A DNA stretch of 64,000 nt, from positions 124,001 through 188,000 of the forward strand of contig NZ_SMFP01000002.1 of NCBI RefSeq assembly GCF_004348975.1. Direction: 5' to 3'. The DNA is from Antarcticimicrobium sediminis. Lineage in GTDB: Bacteria; Pseudomonadota; Alphaproteobacteria; Rhodobacterales; Rhodobacteraceae. The notes below the pieces were generated by a model. It was not told where the DNA came from, ran no database searches, and was given only the letters and a program-made list of their open reading frames with translations. The position numbers and the translations under genes are program-made. This document shows positions 24,166 to 33,182 of this stretch, piece by piece; position 1 is the first letter of the stretch, and every line of letters begins with the position of its first letter.

Positions 24166-24729
24166 GTGGCTGAAGACCAAAAACCCTTGTTGATCAAGCG
24201 CTATGCCAGTCGGCGGCTCTATAACACCGAGACAAGCGATTACGTCACTTTGGAAGACATCGCGGGCTTTATTCGCGGCGGTCGCGAGGTTCAGATTGTC
24301 GATCTGAAATCCGGGGATGACCTGACCCGGCAGTATCTGCTTCAAATCATTGCCGAACATGAAAGCCGGGGCGAAAATGTGCTGCCGGTCAACGTGCTCA
24401 ACGATCTGGTGCGCAGCTATATGGTGCCGGGCGGGGGCATGATGCCACAATTCCTGCAAGGCTCTTTCCAGATGCTGCGCGAAAGCCAGTCGAAGATGAT
24501 GGAAAACATGAGCGCGATAAACCCGATCGCCAGCATGCCGGGGTTCGAGGCAATGCAGGCGCAGCAAGAGGCCTTTCTCAAGGCGATGACCAGCGGCTTG
24601 GGGGCTGGCAACTGGCCCGGAGCAGAGCCCGAGGCCGGCAGTCAGGACAAGCGCGAGAGCGGTGAAGATCTTGACGCGATCAAGAAGCAACTCGCCGCGC
24701 TTCAGGAAACCCTGTCCAAGATGAAATAG
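24166..24729 (+). CDS. phaR: PHA synthesis repressor
   Basis: A 187-residue regulator with the PhaR N-terminal DNA-binding domain (LLIKRYASRRLYNTETSDYV, then LEDIAGFIRGGREVQIVD) followed by a PHB-accumulation regulatory domain and a Gln/Met-rich helical C-terminus. I chose the GTG at 24166 because GGAGGG sits six bases upstream and the protein then starts just before the conserved domain; an ATG is not available. PhaR binds TGC-rich operators and leaves them when PHA or granule-bound substrate is present. CTGC-N3-GCAG sites lie before phaC, both phasins and phaR itself. Confidence 0.93.
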   Translation: MAEDQKPLLIKRYASRRLYNTETSDYVTLEDIAGFIRGGREVQIVDLKSGDDLTRQYLLQIIAEHESRGENVLPVNVLNDLVRSYMVPGGGMMPQFLQGSFQMLRESQSKMMENMSAINPIASMPGFEAMQAQQEAFLKAMTSGLGAGNWPGAEPEAGSQDKRESGEDLDAIKKQLAALQETLSKMK

Positions 24730-24898
24730 GTATGGGGCAGGGGGCCTGTGTTGGCCTCCGCTCTGTTGACCGAACTAGGACACGGTGTGCTGTGATCGAA
24801 AGCGCTTGCGCTCACTGAAAAGGCACGGAAAAGGACGCGCGCCACCGTTGTTCCTGCGGCGACGCCCTTTGATGATATACCCTCAGCGACAGGATAAA

Positions 24899-24918
24899 GG
24901 GGGCGAGATGTCGCCCCC
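24899..24918 (-). terminator. Terminator of the DegT-family aminotransferase gene
   Basis: GGGGGCGA-GATG-TCGCCCCC is an 8-bp GC stem. On the minus strand it is followed by TTTAT, so it ends the transcript that reads from 26168. Confidence 0.7.
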
Positions 24919-24941
24919 AGTGCGGGTCCCTGTACTGGTCG

Positions 24942-26168
24942 CTATGCGGCAGAGGTTCCGTAGACGCGCTGCGGACCTGCGGCCTCGGCCGCCGCAGCGG
25001 TCAGTACATCGGCGATGGCATCCAACTGCGCGCCCTTGAGATAGACCGGCAGGCGCACGTCACAGGCGCGCATCAGCATGGCGCGGGTCTGTGGCAGCTC
25101 TGGCAGATCCGGGATGAATTGCCAGTTCCAGAACGCACGGGCGTTGTCGGCGCTGTGACCAAAGACCTGTACCTTGACCCCGTTTGCCCCGGCAATCCGG
25201 GCAAAGGCGCGGGTTTGCTCGTCATCCATGCCCACCAGATTGAACTGGATTGAATCCGGCGCGCGCACCTCGGGGCCCAGCGGATCAGGGACCGAAAGGA
25301 ACGGCGAGGCGTTCAGCAGGGCCGCGACGTGATCGTGGTTGGCGCGCCCGTCGCGCACCCGGCGCATCAGTTCGGGCAGTTGCGGGCGGATCACGGCCGC
25401 CGACAGGTTGCTCATCCGCAGGTTATACAGCGGCAACTGGTTCTGCCAGCGGGCAAAGGCTGCTGCCAGCGTGTCGGTATTGTCGCCGCGCGGACCCTTG
25501 TGCTTTTTCCAGTTGTGCTCATAGGCGCCCGACATGATCACCGCGCGCGCCACCAGATCGGCGTCATCGGTGATCAGGATGCCGCCCTCGCCGGCATTGA
25601 TCATCTTGTAGGACTGGAACGAGAAACAGCCGATCCGCCCGAGCGTGCCGATATTGCGCCCGTCCCAGGTGGTGCCCAGCGAATGCGCCGCATCCTCGAT
25701 CACCGGAATGTCGCGCGCTTCGCACAGGGTCAGGATCGCATCCATGTCCGAGGTATGGCCGCGCATGTGGCTGATGATGACGGCCGAGATGTCCTGATCC
25801 AGCTTGGCTTCGAAATCGGCCAGGTTCACCCGGTAATTCTCGCCCACTTCGCATAGCACCGGCAGGCAATCCGCATGCACCACGGCCGAGGGCACAGCGG
25901 CAAAGGTAAAGCCGGGGATCAATACCCGCGCATCGCGCGGCAGGTTCAGCGCCTTGAGCGACAGGAACAGCGCCGCCGAACAGGATGAGACCGCCAGCGC
26001 ATATTTGCTGCCGATCATCTCGGCGAACTCCTGCTCCAACAGCGCGACCGGCGCATCTTGTGGCGCGGTATAGCGGAACAGATCGCCCGATTGCAGCAGC
26101 GCATCGATCGCTTCGCGGGCCGCTGGGGGAATGGGCTCGGCGTCATGAACGTTGGGGATCAGGGGCAT
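24942..26168 (-). CDS. DegT/DnrJ/EryC1/StrS family aminotransferase
   Basis: A 408-residue PLP-dependent aminotransferase, possibly sugar- or polyol-directed. Key residues are visible: the PLP-ring stacking and phosphate region SSCSAALFLS, D159 in EDAAHSLG that contacts the pyridine nitrogen, and the Schiff-base lysine K188 in SFQSYKMINAGEGG. These match the AHBA/StrS superfamily that installs amino groups on nucleotide sugars. The gene lies downstream of the Puu-like operon on the same strand but with 133 bases between, so cotranscription is uncertain. An alternative role in amine metabolism is possible. Confidence 0.85.
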   Translation of the reverse strand: MPLIPNVHDAEPIPPAAREAIDALLQSGDLFRYTAPQDAPVALLEQEFAEMIGSKYALAVSSCSAALFLSLKALNLPRDARVLIPGFTFAAVPSAVVHADCLPVLCEVGENYRVNLADFEAKLDQDISAVIISHMRGHTSDMDAILTLCEARDIPVIEDAAHSLGTTWDGRNIGTLGRIGCFSFQSYKMINAGEGGILITDDADLVARAVIMSGAYEHNWKKHKGPRGDNTDTLAAAFARWQNQLPLYNLRMSNLSAAVIRPQLPELMRRVRDGRANHDHVAALLNASPFLSVPDPLGPEVRAPDSIQFNLVGMDDEQTRAFARIAGANGVKVQVFGHSADNARAFWNWQFIPDLPELPQTRAMLMRACDVRLPVYLKGAQLDAIADVLTAAAAEAAGPQRVYGTSAA

Positions 26169-26301
26169 ATTCGCGTTTCCTTAATAGAACCTTCGGAAAA
26201 TATAAAACAAAGGCTTGGAAAAGCCAAGCGCAGGGGCACGGCAAGGGCGGGAAACCGACCCGTGACAGCTCACAGGTTGCAGAAGGGAAACAGGCTGCGG
26301 T

Positions 26302-27612
26302 TCAGACCCCGAGCCGGTCGCGCAGCGAGAACCAGGTCATCGCCAGCACAAGCAGCGGGTTTCGCAGGGCCGGCCCGCCCGGGAACGGGGTATTGGGCAG
26401 CCGCGCCATGGTGTCAAAACCTTGGGTCTCGCCCTGAATGGCGCGCGCCATCAGCTGACCCGCCTGCGTCGCAGTGCCCAGCCCGTGCCCGGAATAGCCC
26501 GACGCGGACAGGATATTGGGCGCCACCCGTGCCAGATAGGGCAGGCGTTTCATGGTGATGGCCAGCGTGCCACCCCAAGCATAGTCGATCTTGATGTCGC
26601 GCAGATGCGGATAGATCTCGCACATCGGTTTGCGCACCTTGGCGGCGATATCGGCCGGAAAGCGATAGCCATAGCTTTCGCCGCCGCCAAACAGCAGCCG
26701 CTTGTCGGCGCTCAGGCGAAAGTAATTGACGACAAAGCGGCTGTCGGCGACCGCGATATCCTTGCTCAGCACTTTCGCGGCGTCCTCGCCCAGGGGTTCG
26801 GTCGCGGCGATGAAATTGTTGATCGGCATCACCCGTGCGGCAACCTTGCGATTGAGCCCGCCCAGATAGCCGTTGCAGGCAAGGATCACGTGATCGGCGC
26901 TGACCGTGCCGCTGGCACAGGTCAGGCGGGCCGGGCGCCCCTCGTCGATCTGCATCACCTCGGTGCGCTCATGGATGCGCACCCCGGCATCGCGCGCTGC
27001 GCGGGCCAGCTCGAGGGAAAAATTCAGCGGGTGCAGATGGCCCGCGCCCCAATCCACCACGCCGCCACGGTAATCAGGCGAGGGGCAAAGTGCGTGGAAC
27101 GCCTCGGCGTCCAGTGCCTCGATCTGGTCATAGCCATAGCGGTCTTGCAGCAGATGGGCATAGTCGTGCAGGTGGGTGACGTCTCCCTTTGACGACCCGG
27201 CCCAGGCCACGCCCGGTTTCAGATCACAGTCGATCCGATGCCGCGCCACCAGCGCCTTGACCAGATCCTTGGCCTCTTGCCCCAGATCCCAAAGCTTTCG
27301 CGCCTCGGCTTGCCCGACAAGGGATTCAAGCCCGTCCTGTTCAACCCGCTGGCCGCTGCCCAATTGGCCGCCATTGCGCCCCGAGGCGCCGAAACCGACC
27401 CGTTGCGCCTCCAGCAGCACAACGTCGAACCCGGCTTCGGCCAGATGCAGCGCCGCCGACAGCCCGGTAAACCCGGCCCCGACGACACAGACATCGGCGC
27501 GCGTGTCGCCGTCCAGTGCCGGAAACGGCGGCAGCTCATGCGCGGTGGCGGCGTACCAGCTTTGTGGATAGGCCCCCGATTTGTCATTGGAATAGAGCAG
27601 GTTCAGGCCCAT
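26302..27612 (-). CDS. puuB: FAD-dependent oxidoreductase, gamma-glutamylputrescine oxidase-like
   Basis: A 436-residue DAO-family flavoenzyme. The Rossmann motif VVGAGFTGLSAALHLAEAG lies near residue 43 and FGASGRNGGQLGSGQ is typical of PuuB and related oxidases. I chose the ATG at 27612, which has GGAAAGGA upstream. PuuB oxidises the amine of gamma-glutamylputrescine to an aldehyde with release of H2O2. The gene follows a GS-like synthetase and a class I amidotransferase-like gene, so an analogous route for a polyamine or other amine is likely. The exact substrate is open. Confidence 0.85.
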   Translation of the reverse strand: MGLNLLYSNDKSGAYPQSWYAATAHELPPFPALDGDTRADVCVVGAGFTGLSAALHLAEAGFDVVLLEAQRVGFGASGRNGGQLGSGQRVEQDGLESLVGQAEARKLWDLGQEAKDLVKALVARHRIDCDLKPGVAWAGSSKGDVTHLHDYAHLLQDRYGYDQIEALDAEAFHALCPSPDYRGGVVDWGAGHLHPLNFSLELARAARDAGVRIHERTEVMQIDEGRPARLTCASGTVSADHVILACNGYLGGLNRKVAARVMPINNFIAATEPLGEDAAKVLSKDIAVADSRFVVNYFRLSADKRLLFGGGESYGYRFPADIAAKVRKPMCEIYPHLRDIKIDYAWGGTLAITMKRLPYLARVAPNILSASGYSGHGLGTATQAGQLMARAIQGETQGFDTMARLPNTPFPGGPALRNPLLVLAMTWFSLRDRLGV

Positions 27613-27640
27613 CGCCGATCCTTTCCGCGCCGCATCCGCA

Positions 27641-27676
27641 GCTTCTTCTTGTTTCAAATACTCATTTTTCCGGGGC
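27641..27676 (-). repeat. Dispersed intergenic repeat, copy A
   Basis: On the minus strand this reads CCGGAAAAATGAGTATTTG followed by AAACAAGAAGAAGC. The AGTATTT core followed by an AAGAAGAAG-like tail recurs in copies B (49449), C (53332) and D (58974), always between genes. Confidence 0.6.
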
Positions 27677-27707
27677 CAGGGCCGGGCAACGCCCGCCCCC
27701 TCCGGGA

Positions 27708-29066
27708 TCAGACGTTCATCAGCAGATGTTCCCGCTCCCACGGGGAAATCACCTGCAGGAACTCCTCATATTCCGAGCGCTTGATGATGCCGTAGACGCG
27801 GCAGAACTCTTCGCCCAGAACGTTGCGCAGATCGCTGGCCTCGTCGAACAGATCCAGCGCCTGGCCCATCACTTGGGGAATGTCGGGTTCGCCGTCATAG
27901 GCATCGCCGCGCTGCTGCTTCTCCGGGCGCAGCTCGTGCATCATGCCGAGATAGCCGCAGGCGAGGCTGGCGGCGATGCCCAGATAGGGGTTGCAGTCCA
28001 TCCCGGCCAGCCGGTTTTCCACACGCCGCGCCTCGGGGTCCGAGATCGGGACGCGGATGCCGGTGGTGCGGTTGTCGCGGCCCCAGCTCAGGTTGATCGG
28101 CGCGGCATGGTCGCGCACATAGCGTCGGTAGGAATTCACATAGGGGGCCAGCACCGCGATCGCCGCTGGCAGGTGTTCCTGAAGCCCGCCGATGAAATGG
28201 TAAAAGGCATCCGTCTCGCCCCCCTGCGGGCCGGAGAACAGGTTGTTGCCGGTTTCCATGTCGATGATCGAATGGTGCAGGTGCATGGCGCTGCCCGGTT
28301 CATCCGCGATCGGCTTGGCCATGAAGGTGGCAAAGCAATCATGGCGCAGCGCAGCTTCGCGGATCAGGCGTTTGAAATAGAATACCTCATCCGCAAGCTT
28401 GACCGGATCACCGTGGCGCAGGTTGATCTCCAACTGTCCGGCGCCGCCCTCCTGGGTGATGCCGTCAATCTCAAAGCCCTGCGCCTCGGCAAAGTCATAG
28501 ATGTCGTCGATCACCGGTCCGAATTCGTCGACTGCCGTCATCGAATAGGCCTGACGCGCGGCGGCGGGGCGGCCAGAGCGGCCCATCATCGGCTGGATCT
28601 CTTGCGCCGGGTCGACATTGCGGGCGACCAGATAGAATTCCATCTCGGGCGCGACCACCGGTTCCCAGCCTTGGGCGTGATACAGATCGACCACCCGTTT
28701 CAGCACGTTGCGCGGGCTGAACGGGATCACCGCGCCGTCGCGGTCATAGGCGTCGTGGATCACCTGCAGCGTCCAGTCCCCGGTCCAGGGGGCGGCGGTG
28801 GCGGTGGACATGTCCGGTTTCAGGATCATGTCGCGCTCGATAAAGCCCTCTTCGCCGGCGGCCTCGCCCCAGTCCCCGGTGATGGTTTGGTAAAAGATGC
28901 TGTCGGGCAGGTGGAAATTATCCTGACGCAGGAATTTGCTTGCCGGCACCGCCTTGCCGCGGGCAATGCCCGGCAGGTCGGAGATGATGCATTCAACCTC
29001 GTCCAGACGGCGGCCTTCGAGATAGGCCCGTGCGGCCTCGGGCAGGGAGTTCAGCCAGTCGGTCAT
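27708..29066 (-). CDS. puuA: Glutamine synthetase family protein, gamma-glutamyl-amine synthetase-like
   Basis: A 452-residue GS-fold ligase. It has the catalytic NLSWGRDNRTTGIRVP region, the ATP/glutamate block SAMHLHHSI and the ENRLAGMDCNPYLG motif with metal-binding residues. PuuA-type enzymes join L-glutamate to putrescine or similar amines at the cost of ATP. It shares ATGA with the amidotransferase-like gene (29063) and is followed by the oxidase. Adenylylation-type regulation of GlnA is not expected here. Which amine is used cannot be determined by sequence reading. Confidence 0.85.
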   Translation of the reverse strand: MTDWLNSLPEAARAYLEGRRLDEVECIISDLPGIARGKAVPASKFLRQDNFHLPDSIFYQTITGDWGEAAGEEGFIERDMILKPDMSTATAAPWTGDWTLQVIHDAYDRDGAVIPFSPRNVLKRVVDLYHAQGWEPVVAPEMEFYLVARNVDPAQEIQPMMGRSGRPAAARQAYSMTAVDEFGPVIDDIYDFAEAQGFEIDGITQEGGAGQLEINLRHGDPVKLADEVFYFKRLIREAALRHDCFATFMAKPIADEPGSAMHLHHSIIDMETGNNLFSGPQGGETDAFYHFIGGLQEHLPAAIAVLAPYVNSYRRYVRDHAAPINLSWGRDNRTTGIRVPISDPEARRVENRLAGMDCNPYLGIAASLACGYLGMMHELRPEKQQRGDAYDGEPDIPQVMGQALDLFDEASDLRNVLGEEFCRVYGIIKRSEYEEFLQVISPWEREHLLMNV

Positions 29067-29746
29067 TTCGACCTCTCCTTCTTGAAGAATTCAGCCATGA
29101 ACTGGGCGATGCGGGCCTGATCCAGCGGTGCGTCGAGTTGGCTTTCGGCCTTTTCGAGCAGCGCGTCGGGCACCACCCCCTTGCCGCGGGTGCGCAGCAG
29201 ACCTTCGATGAAGGGCTGGCTGAATTCCGGATGCGGCTGTATCGTCCAGATGGTGTCGCCATAGGCGAGCACGGCATTTTCGCAAAAGGCATTTCCGCCT
29301 AGTACACGCGCCCCGTCCGGGCGTTCGGTGACCTGATCCTGATGCCAGGAATTGAGCGCGAAGCTCTGCCCGTCCATGTCGTATTCGGTGCGCCCGACGG
29401 ACCAGCCGCCGGCGAATTTCTCCACCTTGCCGCCCAGCGCCTGGGCGATGATCTGATGCCCGAAACAGACGCCGATCAACGGCTTGCCGCTGTCGCGAAT
29501 ATCGCGGATCAATTGCTCCAGCGGCGGGATCCAGTCGTGATCCTCATAGGCCCCGAAACGCGATCCGGTGATGAGCCACCCTTCGGCGGCCTCCGGCCCG
29601 TCGGGAAAAACGCCGTCCACCACGGGGTAGACGTCAAAGGTGAAGCCGTTGCCGTCGAGCAGAGTGCGGAAAATCTGGTCGTAATCCCCCATCTCGTCGA
29701 TCAGGGGGGCAGGAGAGTGGCCGGTTTGTAGAATGCCGATTTTCAT
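29063..29746 (-). CDS. Class I glutamine amidotransferase-like hydrolase
   Basis: A 227-residue protein with the GATase nucleophile elbow GVCFGHQ and the His-Glu pair in QPHPEFS, so the Cys-His-Glu triad is intact. It lacks a synthetase domain. In E. coli the comparable PuuD hydrolyses gamma-glutamyl-GABA to GABA and glutamate; this protein is of the GMP-synthase-like subgroup rather than strict PuuD, so the role is inferred from its place between two GS-like genes. Its stop overlaps the downstream synthetase start (ATGA). Confidence 0.78.
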   Translation of the reverse strand: MKIGILQTGHSPAPLIDEMGDYDQIFRTLLDGNGFTFDVYPVVDGVFPDGPEAAEGWLITGSRFGAYEDHDWIPPLEQLIRDIRDSGKPLIGVCFGHQIIAQALGGKVEKFAGGWSVGRTEYDMDGQSFALNSWHQDQVTERPDGARVLGGNAFCENAVLAYGDTIWTIQPHPEFSQPFIEGLLRTRGKGVVPDALLEKAESQLDAPLDQARIAQFMAEFFKKERSK

Positions 29747-29829
29747 GGTTCACCGATTTTGAATTTTCTCGAAACTAGGCCCGGGCCCCGCCCTGTACAA
29801 GCCTGCTTGGCTGTGAACAGGGCGCGGCG

Positions 29830-31164
29830 TCAGACCGTGTCGAGATAGATATCCACCTGCTCGGTTGGCGACAGTTCTGCCATGTAATGCAGCTCCTGCC
29901 GCTTGGTCAGCACGAAGTTGCGGATCAGACCCGGATCGAAGATGCGCGGCATGATCTTGCTTTTGGCAAAGACGTCGATGGCCTCGCCCCAGTCGGTGGG
30001 GATTTGCGGCAGATCCATATCATAGGCGTTGCCTGTGATCGGTTCGGGCGGTTCCTTGCCGTCCTCGATCCCGTTCAGCGCCGCGCCCAGCACTGCGGCC
30101 ATCATCAGATAGGGGTTCACATCGCCACCCGCGACGCGGTGCTCGATCCGGCGCGCAGAGGGATTGCCTGAGGGGATGCGCAACGCTGCCGTGCGGTTTT
30201 CATAGGCCCAGCAGATGCCAGTGGGGGCGTGGTTGCCCGGCACCAGCCGGTCATAGCTGTTGCCATGTGGGGCAAAGATCAGCGCCGAGTCGTGCATCGC
30301 GGACAGGCAACCCGCCACCGCGTGGCGCAGGGTATCGGTGCCGCGCGCGCCGCCATCGTCGAACACGTTTTCCCCTTGTTCGTTGAGCACCGAGAAATGC
30401 ATATGCAGCCCCGAGCCAGAGTAATCCTCATACGGTTTGGCCATGAACGAGGCGGCAAACCCGTGTCGCCGTGCCATCCCCTTTAGCAGCATCTTGAACA
30501 GCCAGGCATCATCGGCGGCGCGCAGGGCGTCGTTCTGGTGCATCAGGTTGATTTCGAACTGGCCAAGCCCGGCCTCGGATATGGCGGTGTCGGCGGGAAT
30601 GTCCATTTCTTCGCAGGCATCATACAGATCGCCAAAGAAGGTGTCGAAGGCGTCCAGCGCCCGGATCGACATGATCTCGGCCGCCTTGCGCCGTTTGTGC
30701 GAGCGCGGCGAGACCGGCACCTGAAGGCTTTTGCCGCTGTCGTCGATCAGAAAGAATTCCAGCTCGACCGCCGCCACCGGCCTGAGCCCGAGCGCCTTGT
30801 AACGGTTCAGCACTGCGGCGAGCGCATGGCGCGGGTCGCCCTCGAACGGGCGGCCATCGTCGCGGTACATCCAGATCGGCAACAGCGCACTGGGCGAGCT
30901 GAGCCAGGGCATCGGCACAAAGCCGCGTTCTGTCGGGCGCAGGATGCCGTCACGATCACCGGTTTCGAACACCAGCGGGCTGTCGTCGATATCCTCGCCC
31001 CAGATGTCCAGATTCATCACCGAAAGCGGAAAGCGGGTGCCCTCGCTGACGACCTTGTTGGCAAAGCGCGCCGGAATCCGTTTGCCGCGCGGCTGGCCAT
31101 TCAGATCGGCCGCCGCCACCCGGATCGAGTGGACCTGTGGATTCTTGCGAAGATAGTTCTGCAT
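29830..31164 (-). CDS. Glutamine synthetase family protein, second gamma-glutamyl-amine synthetase-like
   Basis: A 444-residue GS-like enzyme and the promoter-proximal member of this stretch. It contains GLGQFEINLMHQND, SGLHMHFSVLNEQGE, the catalytic block NHAPTGICWAYENRTAALRIP and RVAGGDVNPYLMMAA. Divergence from its neighbour at 27708 is high, so the two probably act on different amines. AGGTGA precedes the ATG. An 18-bp perfect palindrome lies about 62 bases upstream, probably the operator for this transcript. It follows the ABC transporter genes on the same strand after a 245-base gap. Confidence 0.83.
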   Translation of the reverse strand: MQNYLRKNPQVHSIRVAAADLNGQPRGKRIPARFANKVVSEGTRFPLSVMNLDIWGEDIDDSPLVFETGDRDGILRPTERGFVPMPWLSSPSALLPIWMYRDDGRPFEGDPRHALAAVLNRYKALGLRPVAAVELEFFLIDDSGKSLQVPVSPRSHKRRKAAEIMSIRALDAFDTFFGDLYDACEEMDIPADTAISEAGLGQFEINLMHQNDALRAADDAWLFKMLLKGMARRHGFAASFMAKPYEDYSGSGLHMHFSVLNEQGENVFDDGGARGTDTLRHAVAGCLSAMHDSALIFAPHGNSYDRLVPGNHAPTGICWAYENRTAALRIPSGNPSARRIEHRVAGGDVNPYLMMAAVLGAALNGIEDGKEPPEPITGNAYDMDLPQIPTDWGEAIDVFAKSKIMPRIFDPGLIRNFVLTKRQELHYMAELSPTEQVDIYLDTV

Positions 31165-31225
31165 ACTGTCACCTGTCGGTTCGGCGCTCCCCCGGACCCG
31201 GATCGGGACTGAAAAAGGGACGTCG

Positions 31226-31243
31226 ATAATTTGATCAAATTAT
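31226..31243. promoter_or_regulatory. 18-bp perfect palindrome upstream of the GS-like operon
   Basis: ATAATTTGATCAAATTAT is perfectly self-complementary and lies 62 bases before the GS-like start at 31164, in AT-rich DNA in an otherwise GC-rich gap. It is a strong operator candidate; no regulator gene for it is visible nearby. Confidence 0.6.
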
Positions 31244-31409
31244 TGGTAGCCCGGCAGCGACGTTCACGCAAGGGGGGAGTTGGGGGCGGCGCCGGACGGG
31301 GTGCAATCGCGCTGAACTTTCGGGCGAAGGGGGCCGTCCCGGCCCGTTTGGCTGACCTTCGCCAAGGGCAACAGTCCATTGAGGGGCGGTCGGAAGGTGC
31401 GCGGGGCGG

Positions 31410-32216
31410 TTAGCGCAGCAGGTTGGGCCGCAGCCGAAGCTTGCTGCGTCGCTCTGCCGGAAGATGCCGGTTCAGACGCCGGTTGATCAGCCCGAACACC
31501 CCCACGACGCTGAGCGTGAACAGGATGAAATACATCGCCAGAATCGGGTAGGGGATGAACGGGTTGAAGGTCTTGTCGGCGAAATAGCTGGCGTAATACA
31601 GCGCATCACCGCGCTGCTGCCACGCCGGAAAGCCCGAGAAATAGACCAGAGTGGTGGCGTGGAACAGAAAGATCGCCTCGTTGGTATAGGCGGGCCAAGC
31701 CAGCCGCAGCATGGTGGGCCAGCTGATCTTGCGGAACTTTTTCCAGCCGGAAAATCCATAGGCATCCGCTGCCTCAAGATCGCCGCGCGGGATCGACAGC
31801 AGCGCGCCATAAAAGATCTCGCCGGTATAGGCGGCCGTGTTGAAGAACAGCACTACCGCCGCCCCCAGTCCCGCCGAGGTGAAGGGATCAAAGACTGAAC
31901 TCACCCCCTTGAGGCTGAGAAACAGGAAATAGGCAAAGAAGAATTGAATGAACAGCGGCGAGCCCCGGAACAGAAAGATGAACCATTCCGAGGGCTTGCG
32001 TAGAAGGCGGTTGTGCGACGCCTTGCCCATGGCCAGCGCAGTGGCCAGAAAGAACCCCGCCAGCAGTGCGACCAGCCCGAAATAGATGTTCCAGATCATG
32101 CCCGAGCCGATCAGGGTGAACTGCTCGCACAGGGTGAAATCCTCGCGCGGCAACAGCCGCTCGCCGATCCCGACCGAGCGCAGGGCGTAATCCTGAACGG
32201 TTTGCCAGCAACTCAT
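31410..32216 (-). CDS. Polar amino-acid/amine ABC transporter permease (HisM/ArtM family)
   Basis: A 268-residue inner-membrane protein with five to six hydrophobic segments and the HisMQ-type conserved block FFNTAAYTGEIFYGALLSIPRGDLEAADAYG, split as EAADAYGFSGWKKFRKI for ATPase docking. ATG 32216 is preferred because it overlaps the preceding permease stop in ATGA. It pairs with the permease upstream of it in this operon. The substrate is likely a cationic amino acid or amine, given the Puu-like genes that follow. Confidence 0.9.
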   Translation of the reverse strand: MSCWQTVQDYALRSVGIGERLLPREDFTLCEQFTLIGSGMIWNIYFGLVALLAGFFLATALAMGKASHNRLLRKPSEWFIFLFRGSPLFIQFFFAYFLFLSLKGVSSVFDPFTSAGLGAAVVLFFNTAAYTGEIFYGALLSIPRGDLEAADAYGFSGWKKFRKISWPTMLRLAWPAYTNEAIFLFHATTLVYFSGFPAWQQRGDALYYASYFADKTFNPFIPYPILAMYFILFTLSVVGVFGLINRRLNRHLPAERRSKLRLRPNLLR

Positions 32217-33106
32217 GGCGGTCCTCCTGCGGCGCGGCGCTGGGCCTCGCCGGCGGCCGTGTCCTGCCCGTGCGAGAGCCGGCGCATGATCCGGTCCAGC
32301 ACCAGCTCTGAGACCTTGGTGAACAGCAGATAAAACACCAGCAGCGCCAGAAAATACCACATCCGCCAGTCGGCGTGCGGGTAATCGGTAAAGCGCGGAT
32401 TGGCGGTGCCGCCCAGATTGCGCGCCCAATAGACGATATCCTCGACCCCGAGCAGGAACAAAAGCGGGGTCGCCTTGATCAGCACCATCCAGAGGTTCGA
32501 AAGACCCGGCAGCGCAAAGACCCACATCTGCGGCACCAGAATGCGCCAGAAGGTCTGGCGACGGCTCATGCCATAGGCCTCGGCGGTTTCGATCTGGGCC
32601 TTTGGCACCGCGCGCATCGCGCCATAGATCACATTGGCGGAAAAGGCACCGAACACGATGGCAAAGGTCAGCACAGCAAGGGAAAACCCATAGGTTTCAT
32701 GCACCCATTGCGGCGCGGTGCCCAACGGCAGCTTGGCTTGGGCGCAGACGACGAAATCATTGCCCTGACGGATCGGCTGATCCCAATCGGGGCATTTCAC
32801 CTTGTGCCGCATCCATTCAAAGCCCTGATCGAGGGCGATCACAAAGAACAGGAAAAACGCGATATCGGGAACGCCGCGCACGATCGAGATATAGGCCTTG
32901 CCGAACCAGCGCAGCGGCAGGAATCGCGCGCGCGCCGCGCTTGCCCCGCCGAACCCGAACAGCAGCGCGGCTGGTGCGGTGATCGCCAGCAACAGCAGCA
33001 CGGTCCCGAAAGAGAAATAGAATCCCATATGCTTGCCTGTCGTAAGGTAACAGGCAAACCATTCCAGCTTTGGCAGGGTGTCGGGATCAGTGCAAAAATT
33101 GAACAT
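32213..33106 (-). CDS. Polar amino-acid/amine ABC transporter permease (HisQ/ArtQ family)
   Basis: A 297-residue permease. It carries RGVPDIAFFLFFVIALDQG and the docking segment AEAYGMSRRQTFWRILVPQM. A long periplasmic loop (about residues 97-130, with two cysteines) separates the first segments from the core, which is unusual in length. It overlaps the next permease by four bases. It forms the heterodimeric channel of the importer with that protein. Confidence 0.9.
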   Translation of the reverse strand: MFNFCTDPDTLPKLEWFACYLTTGKHMGFYFSFGTVLLLLAITAPAALLFGFGGASAARARFLPLRWFGKAYISIVRGVPDIAFFLFFVIALDQGFEWMRHKVKCPDWDQPIRQGNDFVVCAQAKLPLGTAPQWVHETYGFSLAVLTFAIVFGAFSANVIYGAMRAVPKAQIETAEAYGMSRRQTFWRILVPQMWVFALPGLSNLWMVLIKATPLLFLLGVEDIVYWARNLGGTANPRFTDYPHADWRMWYFLALLVFYLLFTKVSELVLDRIMRRLSHGQDTAAGEAQRRAAGGPP

Positions 33107-33160
33107 GCTGCGCGATCAAGGGCCCACCCCCGATAGAGTCCGGGGGTGGGCGTTAAGATG

Positions 33161-33182
33161 GATCAGAAGGTGATCAGAACGT
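33161..33182. repeat. 11-bp tandem duplication across the binding-protein stop codon
   Basis: GATCAGAAGGT is followed directly by GATCAGAACGT (10 of 11 identical). The minus-strand TGA stop of the binding-protein gene is the TCA at 33174-33176 in the second unit, and the first unit supplies a further TGA in another frame. Confidence 0.75.

Noticed and set aside
27516-29120. Plus-strand 534-codon frame
   Set aside because: It is antisense to puuB- and puuA-like genes and has no ribosome site or domain.
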